From NCBI RefSeq assembly GCF_000523275.1, contig NZ_ATHQ01000001.1, positions 1,247,289-1,311,288 of the forward strand: a DNA stretch of 64,000 nt, given 5' to 3'. Made by a program: the position numbers and the translations under genes. Positions 30,816-38,916 of the stretch are shown here, piece after piece. The stretch comes from Lebetimonas sp. JH292 (GTDB lineage Bacteria > Campylobacterota > Campylobacteria > Campylobacterales > Nautiliaceae). Under the pieces are notes generated by a model, which saw nothing but the letters and a program-made list of their open reading frames with translations, made no database searches and was not told where the DNA came from. Numbering within the stretch: position 1 is the first letter of the stretch; the number at the start of each line of letters is the position of its first letter.

Positions 30816-31368
30816 AGATTTAGGATTACTAAAATATAATAAGTTTTTATTATTACAGGAAAAGTTAACTTCTTTAAAAGAAAATTTTTTGCTTTTTGCA
30901 ACACATTATCCTGTATATACTGTTGGAGAAAAAGAAGCAAAACTTTTTCCTTTTGCCACCCCCGTTAAAAGAGGCGGCAGCGTTACATATTTTGACGAAG
31001 GGACTTTAATGCTATATTTCATTTTTAATGTAAACAACCCCCCTTTGTTTTTCAAAGAAATAAGAACAGTTTTAAACAAATTTTTCAATAAATTTGACAA
31101 ACCCGTTTTTTATGACAAAAAAAAGCCAGGATATTACATTCAAAACAGGAAAATAGCGTCCCTCGGGTTTCATTATGAAAAATGCCGCTCAAATCATGGA
31201 GTTTCTATTCATATAAACCCAGATTTAGGAAATTTTAATAAAATAAATCCCTGTAATTTAAAAGGAATAAAAGCCACATCCTTTAAAAATGAAGGAATTG
31301 ACATTTCAATTGAAGAAGTAAAAAAAGATTTAAAAAAAATAATAAAAGAAGTTTTCGATGAAGCCTAA
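30784..31368 (+). CDS. lipB: Octanoyltransferase LipB
   Basis: LipB moves octanoyl groups from acyl carrier protein to lipoyl domains, the first step in making lipoyl-E2. The 194-residue protein has the TPVKRGGSVTYFDEG substrate-binding motif near residue 60, RKIASLGFHY with the conserved lysine near 122, and INPCNLKGI with the catalytic cysteine near 155. The start appears to be a TTG overlapping the end of pgi by 32 bases. Its end overlaps lipA by 11 bases. Its place in front of lipA and upstream of the PDH genes fits a role in lipoylating the E2 encoded here. Confidence 0.93.
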   Translation: MENKFSEINFKDLGLLKYNKFLLLQEKLTSLKENFLLFATHYPVYTVGEKEAKLFPFATPVKRGGSVTYFDEGTLMLYFIFNVNNPPLFFKEIRTVLNKFFNKFDKPVFYDKKKPGYYIQNRKIASLGFHYEKCRSNHGVSIHINPDLGNFNKINPCNLKGIKATSFKNEGIDISIEEVKKDLKKIIKEVFDEA

Positions 31369-32173
31369 AGTAACAGCCCCAAGCAAAGAGGTAATTTCAA
31401 CTACCAAAAACATTATCGATAAATACGGCGTTAATACCGTCTGCTACTCTTCAAAATGCCCGAATATAAGCGAATGCTTCGCAAGAGGCACTGCCACTTT
31501 TATGATTTTGGGAAATGTATGCACCAGAAACTGCAGATTTTGCGGTGTTAATAAGGGAAAACCTCAAAAAATCAATGAAGCTGAGCCTGAAAAAGTAGCA
31601 AATGCCATAAAAGAAATGAAACTTAAATATGTCGTAATAACATCGGTTGACAGGGATGATTTAGAAAATTTTGGAAGTATTCACTGGCACAGGACAATTG
31701 AAAAAATAAAAGAAATTAATCCTGAAACAAAAATAGAAGCCCTAACGCCTGATTTTAGAGGTGATATAGAGGCTTTATCTTTATTAGCTACTTCAAGTGC
31801 AGATAAATTAGCTCATAATATAGAAACAGCAAAAAGACTCCATAAAAAACTAAAACCTAAATCATCTTATGAATTATCTCTAAAAATTCTTGAATTCTAT
31901 TCAAAATACAAAATAACGAAATCTTCTTTAATAGTAGGATTTGGTGAGGATTTTGAAGAAATTGAAAAAACATTAATAGATTTACAAAATGCAGGAGTTT
32001 CTCAAATTACAATAGGCCAGTATCTTCGTCCCTCACCTCATCATTATCCTGTGAAAAAATATTATTCTCATGAAGAATTTAAAATTCTTGAAAATTTGGC
32101 TTACTCAATGGGATTTGAAGCGGTTGCAAGTGGTGAATTAGTTAGAAGCAGTTACTATGCAGATAAGTTATAA
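31358..32173 (+). CDS. lipA: Lipoyl synthase LipA
   Basis: LipA is a radical-SAM enzyme that inserts two sulfurs into the octanoyl chain on E2. The 271-residue protein has the auxiliary cluster cysteines C29, C34 and C40 (SSKCPNISECFARG) and the radical-SAM CxxxCxxC at 55-62 (CTRNCRFC). It ends in LVRSSYYAD, whose arginine-serine pair ligates the auxiliary cluster. All catalytic parts are intact. It overlaps lipB and precedes pfkA by nine bases. Confidence 0.96.
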   Translation: MKPKVTAPSKEVISTTKNIIDKYGVNTVCYSSKCPNISECFARGTATFMILGNVCTRNCRFCGVNKGKPQKINEAEPEKVANAIKEMKLKYVVITSVDRDDLENFGSIHWHRTIEKIKEINPETKIEALTPDFRGDIEALSLLATSSADKLAHNIETAKRLHKKLKPKSSYELSLKILEFYSKYKITKSSLIVGFGEDFEEIEKTLIDLQNAGVSQITIGQYLRPSPHHYPVKKYYSHEEFKILENLAYSMGFEAVASGELVRSSYYADKL

Positions 32174-32182
32174 GAGAAAAAA

Positions 32183-33145
32183 ATGAATATAGCAATTTTA
32201 TGCAGCGGCGGAGATTCCAGCGGTATGAACAATGCCATTAAAAAATTTGTTGAATATTCTTATGAATTAGGCTTTACACCATATTTTGTTTATAAGGGTC
32301 TTGAAGGACTGATTGACGGAGATATAAAAAAAGCTGAATATAAAGATGTAAGCGGAATTATATATAGAGGCGGAACAGTTATAAAATCCGCCCGCTCAAT
32401 TAGATGGTATGATAAAAATTACAGAAAAAAAGCCTTTGAAAATATTAAAAAGCATAATATAGACGCACTTGTAATTTTGGGGGGTGATGGAAGTTTCAGG
32501 GCTTTAAATATTTTTTATAACGAATTTAAAGTTCCGTTTATGGGAATACCTGCCACAATTGACAACGACATACCTTTAAATGAATACTCCATCGGGGTGG
32601 ATACTGCTTTAAATATAATAAGAAACGCCGTCGATGATATAAGGGATACGGCAAGTTCATTCAGCAGGGCTTTTGTAATAGAAACAATGGGAAGGGAGTG
32701 CGGATATTTAGCACTGACCAGCGCTGTGGCAAACGGAGCTGAAATGTGCTTGATTCCAGAAGAGGAATATAATCTCGAAAATCTTAAAAAAAGATATTTA
32801 AAAGAAATAAAAAACGGAAGAGATTATTTTATAGCGATTATTGCAGAAGGACTTAAAATAAGTGAAAAAATAAAAGAGTGGTTTGAAAAAGAAATAGGTT
32901 TTGAAAGTCGTCTAACTGTTTTAGGACATATTCAAAGAGGTGGAAGTCCTACTGTAATTGAAAGACTAAGAGCCTCTGAATTTGTAGTAACCGCACTTGA
33001 TAATATAAAAAACAACCCAAATAAAATTGTTACATATTTTGATGACAAATTTATTTTAAGAGATTTAGAAGAAATTGAAAGCTCAACATATTCACTTGAT
33101 AAAAAACTTCTAAAAATAGCATATCCATTGATGGGGAAGGAATAA
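32183..33145 (+). CDS. pfkA: 6-phosphofructokinase PfkA
   Basis: PfkA phosphorylates fructose 6-phosphate to fructose 1,6-bisphosphate. The 320-residue protein has ILCSGGDSSGMNNAI at the start, the nucleotide-binding LVILGGDGSFRAL near residue 95, and the active-site GIPATIDNDIPL near residue 120. Alanine after the proline, rather than lysine, indicates an ATP enzyme over a pyrophosphate one. The MGRECGYLAL and GHIQRGGSPTVIERL substrate motifs follow. This enzyme is absent from many Campylobacterota, so its presence supports real glycolytic flux. Confidence 0.95.
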   Translation: MNIAILCSGGDSSGMNNAIKKFVEYSYELGFTPYFVYKGLEGLIDGDIKKAEYKDVSGIIYRGGTVIKSARSIRWYDKNYRKKAFENIKKHNIDALVILGGDGSFRALNIFYNEFKVPFMGIPATIDNDIPLNEYSIGVDTALNIIRNAVDDIRDTASSFSRAFVIETMGRECGYLALTSAVANGAEMCLIPEEEYNLENLKKRYLKEIKNGRDYFIAIIAEGLKISEKIKEWFEKEIGFESRLTVLGHIQRGGSPTVIERLRASEFVVTALDNIKNNPNKIVTYFDDKFILRDLEEIESSTYSLDKKLLKIAYPLMGKE

Positions 33146-33148
33146 AAA

Positions 33149-34723
33149 ATGAAAACAAATATACCTAAACTTATTTCAAATTATTTTTATCTAAAACCAG
33201 ATCCACAAGATAAAAATGAAAGAGTCTCATTTGGTACAAGCGGTCACAGGGGAAATGCAAATAATAAGACATTCAATGAAGAGCATATTTTTGCAATTGC
33301 TCAGGCAATTGCCGATTATAAAAAAGAAAAATCTATTACAGGAGCGGTATTTATAGGGAAAGACACCCACGCACTTTCTACTCCGGCTGAAATGAGCGCT
33401 ATAAGGGTACTTTGCGCAAATGACATAGAAGTTGTAATAAATAACGATTACACCCCTACTCCTGTAATTTCACACACAATAATTGAACACAACAAAAAAA
33501 ATAAAAACTCTGACGGAATAGTTATAACGCCTTCGCATAACCCCCCGGAAGACGGAGGATTTAAATATAATGCCATAAACGGAGGTGCAAGCGAAACAAA
33601 TATAACAAAAACAATAGAAAAAAAAGCAAATTTTTATTTGGAAAACAAAAATTATAAAACAATAGATTATGAAATTGCACTCAAAAAAATAAAAACAGAC
33701 GATTTTATAACGCCTTATGTTGAAAATTTAAACAAAATAGTTAATATGGACTTAATTAAAAATTCAAAATTAAAAATAGCCGCAGACCCTCTTGGAGGAA
33801 GCGCAATTCCCGTATATAAAAAAATTAATGAAATCTGGGGGGTTGATTTTGATATAAAAGATGGTGAAGTTGATTTTACATTTTCATTTATGCCTCCTGA
33901 TAAAGACGGAAAAATAAGAATGGACTGCTCAAGCCCGTATGCTATGAAAAATCTTTTAAAACTTAAAGACAATTATGATTTAGCCTTTGGAAACGATACC
34001 GATTCAGACAGACATGGAATTGTAACTCCTAAAGGAGGACTTATTAATCCAAACCATTATTTAACAGTTGCAATGTGGTATCTTTTTAAACATAGAAACT
34101 GGCCAAAACATTTGAAAGTAGGAAAAACAGTTGTAACTTCTTCTATGATTGATAGAGTTGCAGATTCTCTTGGCGTGGAAGTTTATGAAACACCTGTGGG
34201 ATTTAAATATTTTGCAGAAGGTTTATACGAAGGACAGCTCGGATTTGCCGGAGAAGAGAGTGCTGGGGCCAGCTTTTTAAGATACGATGCAAGCCCCTGG
34301 AGCAGTGATAAAGACGGTATAATAATGAATCTCCTTGCAATAGAAATTATGGCAAAAGCCAAAAAAGACATAGCAGATATTTATGCTAAATTTGAAAAAG
34401 AATTTGGTAAAAGCTATTACAAAAGAGTGGACGCCCCGGCTACAAAAGAACAAAAAGAAAATTTAAAATCAATTACACATTTAAATATAAAAACACTCGC
34501 CGGAGAAAAAATAGAAAAAATCTATACAAAAGCACCAGGTAATAACGAACCTATAGGAGGCATGAAAATTGTTACGAAAAATTCATGGGTGGCGTTTAGA
34601 CCGAGCGGGACGGAGGATATTTATAAGATTTATGCCGAAAGTTTTATATCAGAGGAACATCTTGAAGCAGTTATAAAAGAGATTCAAGAAGAATTGCAAA
34701 AAATATTTGAGGAATTAAAATGA
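33149..34723 (+). CDS. pgm: Phosphoglucomutase Pgm (alpha-D-glucose type)
   Basis: Pgm converts glucose 1-phosphate from glycogen phosphorolysis into glucose 6-phosphate. The 524-residue protein matches the E. coli Pgm subfamily: VSFGTSGHRGNANNKTFNE near residue 30, the phosphoserine loop TPSHNPPEDGGFKYN near residue 127, FGNDTDSDRHGIVTP near 280, and the C-terminal FRPSGTEDIYKIYAES. A second, different mutase lies at 14888-16255. It ends in a four-base overlap with the acetyl-CoA synthetase beta gene. Confidence 0.96.
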   Translation: MKTNIPKLISNYFYLKPDPQDKNERVSFGTSGHRGNANNKTFNEEHIFAIAQAIADYKKEKSITGAVFIGKDTHALSTPAEMSAIRVLCANDIEVVINNDYTPTPVISHTIIEHNKKNKNSDGIVITPSHNPPEDGGFKYNAINGGASETNITKTIEKKANFYLENKNYKTIDYEIALKKIKTDDFITPYVENLNKIVNMDLIKNSKLKIAADPLGGSAIPVYKKINEIWGVDFDIKDGEVDFTFSFMPPDKDGKIRMDCSSPYAMKNLLKLKDNYDLAFGNDTDSDRHGIVTPKGGLINPNHYLTVAMWYLFKHRNWPKHLKVGKTVVTSSMIDRVADSLGVEVYETPVGFKYFAEGLYEGQLGFAGEESAGASFLRYDASPWSSDKDGIIMNLLAIEIMAKAKKDIADIYAKFEKEFGKSYYKRVDAPATKEQKENLKSITHLNIKTLAGEKIEKIYTKAPGNNEPIGGMKIVTKNSWVAFRPSGTEDIYKIYAESFISEEHLEAVIKEIQEELQKIFEELK

Positions 34724-35328
34724 ATCTAATACAAAAATATAACATCCCTACCCCTAAAGAAAAAAGAGTAAAAATAAATGAAACTTTAAGCTTTGATACA
34801 TTTCCTTGTGTTTTAAAAATAGATTTACCTATTCATAAAAGTGATATTGGAGGGGTAATTACAGATATTCAAAATAATGATGAATTAAAAAAAGCAAAAG
34901 AAATAATTTTAAATAATCTTAAAAAACACGATATCTCTTTTGATGAAAATAGTGAGTTTTTAATTCAAGAAGAAGTTAAAGGAATTGAACTTATTATCGG
35001 CGGGAAATTTGACGGAATTTTTGGAGAGGTTTTAATTTTTGGAAGCGGAGGTACATTAGTAGAAATCGAAAAAGACATAACTTATATTGACACAAATGCG
35101 GATGAAAATGAAATAACAAAGGCAATTAAAAAAACAAAAATTTCAAAAATATTTCCTGAGTTCAGGGGCAAAAAATATAATTTAGGCGCTGTAATAGATG
35201 TAATTAAAAAACTTCAGATTATGTTTAACAATGAAAATATAACAGAATTTGACATAAATCCTTTAATCGTAAATGAAAAAGGTGCAATTGCAGTTGATGT
35301 AAGAATAAAAGAAGGTAAAATAAAGTAA
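34720..35328 (+). CDS. ADP-forming acetyl-CoA synthetase, beta (ATP-grasp) subunit
   Basis: This subunit carries the ATP-grasp domain of acetate-CoA ligase (ADP-forming), which makes ATP from acetyl-CoA, ADP and phosphate. The 202-residue protein has the FPCVLKIDLPIHKSDIGGV opening, EFLIQEEVKGIELIIGGK near residue 83, FGEVLIFGSGGTLVEIEKD near 103, and ends with ITEFDINPLIVNEKGAIAVD. The size fits the small subunit of split enzymes. The alpha-subunit frame begins immediately after, so the pair is co-transcribed, beta first. Confidence 0.92.
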   Translation: MNLIQKYNIPTPKEKRVKINETLSFDTFPCVLKIDLPIHKSDIGGVITDIQNNDELKKAKEIILNNLKKHDISFDENSEFLIQEEVKGIELIIGGKFDGIFGEVLIFGSGGTLVEIEKDITYIDTNADENEITKAIKKTKISKIFPEFRGKKYNLGAVIDVIKKLQIMFNNENITEFDINPLIVNEKGAIAVDVRIKEGKIK

Positions 35329-36598
35329 AAAAACTTTTTATTCTAAAAAACACTCAATCTTTAAAAATGAAAATATAGCAATATTTGGGGCAACCGACAA
35401 AGAGGAGAAAGTCGGATACGCAATAGCCAAAAATGCACTAAATTCAAAAGCAAACATCTATTTTGTAAACCCTCATTTAAACACCCTTTTTGACAAAAGA
35501 GTTTATAAATCAATTGACGAACTACCTCCTATTGATACTTCTGTAATTGCAATTCCTACCAAGTTTGTATTAGACACAGTTGAAAAAATGGCATGTAAAG
35601 GCTGTAAAAATTTTATAATTATTTCTGCCGGCTTTAAAGAAATTGGAAATATTGAAGCTGAAAAAAAATTAAAAGAACTGGCAATAAAATATGATTTAAA
35701 CATTGTAGGACCTAACTGTCTCGGAATTTACAACGCTGATAAAGAACTTAATTTAACCTTTGCAAAAAGCTCAATTTATAAAGGGGATATAGGGCTTATT
35801 TCCCAGTCAGGTGCGGTTTTAACTGCAATTATGGATAAAGCTGCCCAAAATAAAATAGGATTTTCCCATATTATTTCAATGGGAAATATGGCTGATTTTA
35901 ATTTTGCAAATGCAATCAATGAACTAAACAATCAAGAAAATTGCAAAACAATTTCAATTTATGCCGAAGGTATACAATACGGAAAAGAATTTTTAAAAGC
36001 TATTCGTAATTCTAAAAAAGAGATTTTAATTTTTAAAGCAGGAAAAAGCAAAGCCGCCAAAAAAGCTGCATTTTCCCATACAGGAAATTTAGCAGGAGAT
36101 TTTGAAATGTTTAAAATTTTAAGTGAAAATGCAGGAGCTGTATTTAAAAACTCTATTGAGAGTTTAATTTATTCGCCGGAATATAAGGCAAAAGAAGTAA
36201 TTATCGTTACAAACGCAGGAGGTCCTGGAACAATTCTTACCGATTTGGTAAGTCAATACGCTAAAATTAAAGAACTCGATAAAAAAACAATTGAGAAATT
36301 AAATAAAGTGCTTCCTCCTACCTGGTCTCACAACAACCCTATCGATGTAATAGGAGATGCGACAGATGAAAGGTACAAAGCAGCCCTTGAAACAGTAAAA
36401 AATTTGGGCGATATTATTTTTGTAATTATAACCCCTCAATATATGACGGATGCTTTATCTATTGTAAAAATTTTAAACAATGACAAATATATTCCTATAC
36501 TGCTTGGAAAAGAAAGTTTTCTTGATGCAATAAATTATCTTGAAAATCAAAACAGACTCTATTTTACTTCGCTTGAAGAGGCGGCAAAAATATTATAA
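35324..36598 (+). CDS. ADP-forming acetyl-CoA synthetase, alpha subunit, without a normal start codon
   Basis: The frame from 35324 onward reads SIFKNENIAIFGATDKEE, the CoA-binding Rossmann domain expected at the alpha N-terminus, then GLISQSGAVLTAIMD and KAAFSHTGNLAGDFEMF with the phosphorylated histidine, and VTNAGGPGTILTDL. No ATG, GTG or TTG occurs in this frame before 35588, which would remove about 88 residues. The open frame begins right after the beta subunit stop (35326-35328), next to a run of seven A. Possible explanations are a lost start codon, an ancestral beta-alpha fusion broken by a one-base indel, or recoding. Function of the whole protein is therefore uncertain, though the rest is intact. 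Confidence 0.8.
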   Translation, partial: SKKTFYSKKHSIFKNENIAIFGATDKEEKVGYAIAKNALNSKANIYFVNPHLNTLFDKRVYKSIDELPPIDTSVIAIPTKFVLDTVEKMACKGCKNFIIISAGFKEIGNIEAEKKLKELAIKYDLNIVGPNCLGIYNADKELNLTFAKSSIYKGDIGLISQSGAVLTAIMDKAAQNKIGFSHIISMGNMADFNFANAINELNNQENCKTISIYAEGIQYGKEFLKAIRNSKKEILIFKAGKSKAAKKAAFSHTGNLAGDFEMFKILSENAGAVFKNSIESLIYSPEYKAKEVIIVTNAGGPGTILTDLVSQYAKIKELDKKTIEKLNKVLPPTWSHNNPIDVIGDATDERYKAALETVKNLGDIIFVIITPQYMTDALSIVKILNNDKYIPILLGKESFLDAINYLENQNRLYFTSLEEAAKIL

Positions 36599-36636
36599 TT
36601 AAGTTCATTTTAAGTTTGAAGAGTTAAAATATAGAT

Positions 36637-36653
36637 ATAAAACTTTTAAGGAG
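36637..36653 (+). promoter_or_regulatory. Leader motif shared by the AhpD/PDH and aldolase genes
   Basis: ATAAAACTTTTAAGGAG here is identical to 45341-45357 upstream of the aldolase gene. It combines a short palindrome (AAAACTTTT) with the ribosome-binding site and sits just after an AT-rich -10-like region, suggesting similar promoters for two sub-operons. Confidence 0.45.
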
Positions 36654-36658
36654 GGAAA

Positions 36659-36994
36659 ATGAAGGAAAAATTACAGGAAATCGGAAAATTATTAGAAGAG
36701 CTTAAAAAAAACAAACCCGAAGAGATTCAGTCTTTTTTAAATTTTATGCAGAGGGCTGAAAAAGATTCTGCAATTAGCGCTAAAAACAAAGAACTTATAA
36801 ATATATCTTTGGCTGTTGCGGCTCAGTGTCAATGGTGCATAGCATTTCATACAAAAAACGCTCTAAATCTTGGAGCAACAAAAGATGAAATTTTAGATGC
36901 GGGATTTCAGGCCGTTTTAATGCACGGAGGTCCAGCTCTAATGTATATGATACCTCTACTTGAGGCAATTGAGGAGTTTGGAAATGAAAGTTAG
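36659..36994 (+). CDS. AhpD-like carboxymuconolactone decarboxylase family protein
   Basis: The 111-residue protein has the AhpD catalytic layout: Glu45, then Cys57 and Cys60 in AAQCQWCIAFH, and His64, with the same spacings as the Glu118, Cys130, Cys133 and His137 of Mycobacterium AhpD. AhpD works as a disulfide reductant fed by lipoylated E2 and lipoamide dehydrogenase. Here the gene overlaps pdhA by 11 bases and is followed by E2 and E3, so it may take electrons from the lipoyl groups to reduce peroxides or other substrates. That link is inference from motif and position. An AAGGAGGG site precedes the ATG. Confidence 0.9.
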   Translation: MKEKLQEIGKLLEELKKNKPEEIQSFLNFMQRAEKDSAISAKNKELINISLAVAAQCQWCIAFHTKNALNLGATKDEILDAGFQAVLMHGGPALMYMIPLLEAIEEFGNES

Positions 36995-37955
36995 TGAAAT
37001 AAAAACATTTTATTATCTGATGAAACTGGGACGCCGTTTTGAAGAAGCTGCAAAACAGGAGTATATGAAAGGGAATATTGCTGGGTTTTTACATCTTGAT
37101 ATAGGTCAGGAGGCTGTGAGTGTCGGAACTATGCAGGCATTTGACAAAGGTGATGTTTTTACCCATTATCGTGAGCATGTGCTTGCAGTTGCAAGGGGGA
37201 TGGAGCCTAAACTCATAATGGCCGAACTTTTCGGTAAAAAAACAGGAATTTCAAAAGGAAAAGGCGGAAGTATGCACCTTTTCGAGCCAAAACTCAGTTT
37301 TTACGGAGGAGATGCAATTGTAGGAGGCCAGTTTCCTATGGCTGTAGGCTGCGCATATGCCAGGAAAATTCAGGGTGAAAATGCAGGGGTTTTTGCAATA
37401 GGCGGAGACGGAGCCACAAACGGAGGCGCTTTTTTTGAAAGTATCAATTTAGCCGCCGCATGGAAACTTCCGATTATATTTTTTATAGAAAATAATTTCT
37501 ACGCAATAGGCACAAGAATCGGATGGGTCAGCCCTTTTGAAGAGCTTTACAAAAAGGCAAAAAATTATATGCCGGCCGTTAGAATTGACGGAATGGATGT
37601 ATGTGAGGTTTATAATGAGGTTTTAAAGGCAAAAGAATATATAGAAAACGGCCTCGGACCTTATTTTATAGAAGCCCAAACATACAGATACGAAGGGCAT
37701 TCTATGAGCGATGCCGGAAAATACAGAAGTGAAGAAGAAATAGATATTTTTAAAAGAAGAGACCCTATTGAAAATCTAAAAAACAGAGCCATAAAAGAAG
37801 GAATTGTTGAAAAAGAATATTTTAATCAAACGGATAAAAAAGTAGAAAAAGAAATTGAAGAGGCCGTCGAATTTGCAGCTAATTCCCCGGAACCTGAAAT
37901 AGATGAATTATATAAAGATGTATATTGCAAGGAGTGTGAAAATGTTGTATCGTGA
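36984..37955 (+). CDS. pdhA: Pyruvate dehydrogenase E1 component, alpha subunit
   Basis: E1 alpha binds thiamine diphosphate and decarboxylates pyruvate together with E1 beta. The protein (323 residues) has LHLDIGQEAVSVG near residue 33, THYREHVLAVARG, GKGGSMHLFEPKLSFYGG, and the thiamine diphosphate motif IGGDGATNGG...FFIENN at about residues 139-170, then YRYEGHSMSDAGKYR. I chose the ATG at 36984, eight bases after GAGGAG, because it matches family starts. A branched-chain or acetoin dehydrogenase is possible, but the ACD, PEP synthase and lip genes nearby favour pyruvate. Confidence 0.92.
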   Translation: MKVSEIKTFYYLMKLGRRFEEAAKQEYMKGNIAGFLHLDIGQEAVSVGTMQAFDKGDVFTHYREHVLAVARGMEPKLIMAELFGKKTGISKGKGGSMHLFEPKLSFYGGDAIVGGQFPMAVGCAYARKIQGENAGVFAIGGDGATNGGAFFESINLAAAWKLPIIFFIENNFYAIGTRIGWVSPFEELYKKAKNYMPAVRIDGMDVCEVYNEVLKAKEYIENGLGPYFIEAQTYRYEGHSMSDAGKYRSEEEIDIFKRRDPIENLKNRAIKEGIVEKEYFNQTDKKVEKEIEEAVEFAANSPEPEIDELYKDVYCKECENVVS

Positions 37956-38916
37956 GGCATTAAACAGAGCCATTGACGAATCAATGGCGGAAGATGAAAG
38001 TATAGTTATTCTCGGTGAAGATGTAGGAAGATACGGGGGAAGTTACAGGGTAAGCGAAGGACTTTTCAGCAAATACGGAAAAAAAAGGGTAATCGATACT
38101 CCTATAGCGGAACTCAGTATTGTGGGAAATGCGGTCGGTATGGCCATAGGAGGACTTAGGCCGATAGCCGAAATAATGACAGAAAATTTTTCGCTTCTTG
38201 CATTTGACCAAATTATAAATCATGCAAGTAAACTCAGATATATGAGCGGGGGAAAAATCACCCTGCCGCTTACTATTAGAATGGCTGGGGGTGTATCTCG
38301 TCAGCTTGCCGCCCAGCACAGTGAAAATTATGAAACAATGCTCAGCTCAGTTCCCGGACTTTATGTTTTGTGTGCAAGCAATGCAACATATGCATACCAT
38401 GCGTTAAAATGGGCTATTTTCAGCAACGACCCCGTAATTTTTCTTGAACATGAACTGCTTTATCCGGTTGATATGGAGTTTAAAGAAATTGAAAACTTCA
38501 ATCCTTTTAAAGCAGAAGTTGTAAAAAAGGGAAAAGATTTAACAATACTTACTTATTTTAAAATGAGATATGATGTAATCGAAGCTGTAAAAGAGCTTGA
38601 AAAAGCAGGAATTGACGCTGAAATTATTGATTTAAATTCTCTTAGACCCCTAGATATTGAAACAATAGCCGAGTCTATTAAAAAAACAAAAAAATGTGTA
38701 ATTGTAGAAGAAGACCATAAAACAGGCGGAATGGGAGCTGAAATAGCCGCCGAGATTATAGAAGAGTGTTTTTACAATTTAGACGCACCACTTCTTAGAA
38801 TTGCTGGAGAAGAAGTTCCTATTCCTTATAACAGAAAACTTGAACTCGCTTCAATTCCTACACCCGATAAAATAACTCAAAAAATCCTTAAATGGAAGGC
38901 CCAAAATGGAATATAA
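37942..38916 (+). CDS. pdhB: Pyruvate dehydrogenase E1 component, beta subunit
   Basis: E1 beta completes the alpha2beta2 decarboxylase. The protein (324 residues) starts MLYREALNRAIDESMAED and has ILGEDVGRYGGSYRVSEGL, DTPIAELSIVGNAVG, ENFSLLAFDQIINHASK, and the C-terminal IVEEDHKTGGMGAEIA segment. The ATG at 37942 is preceded by AAGGAG and overlaps the pdhA end by 14 bases. The downstream E2 start overlaps its stop by 11 bases. Confidence 0.94.
   Translation: MLYREALNRAIDESMAEDESIVILGEDVGRYGGSYRVSEGLFSKYGKKRVIDTPIAELSIVGNAVGMAIGGLRPIAEIMTENFSLLAFDQIINHASKLRYMSGGKITLPLTIRMAGGVSRQLAAQHSENYETMLSSVPGLYVLCASNATYAYHALKWAIFSNDPVIFLEHELLYPVDMEFKEIENFNPFKAEVVKKGKDLTILTYFKMRYDVIEAVKELEKAGIDAEIIDLNSLRPLDIETIAESIKKTKKCVIVEEDHKTGGMGAEIAAEIIEECFYNLDAPLLRIAGEEVPIPYNRKLELASIPTPDKITQKILKWKAQNGI

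Noticed and set aside
37981-38319. A 112-residue minus-strand frame opposite pdhB
   Set aside because: It mirrors the conserved E1 beta coding sequence, has no start signals and no family resemblance.
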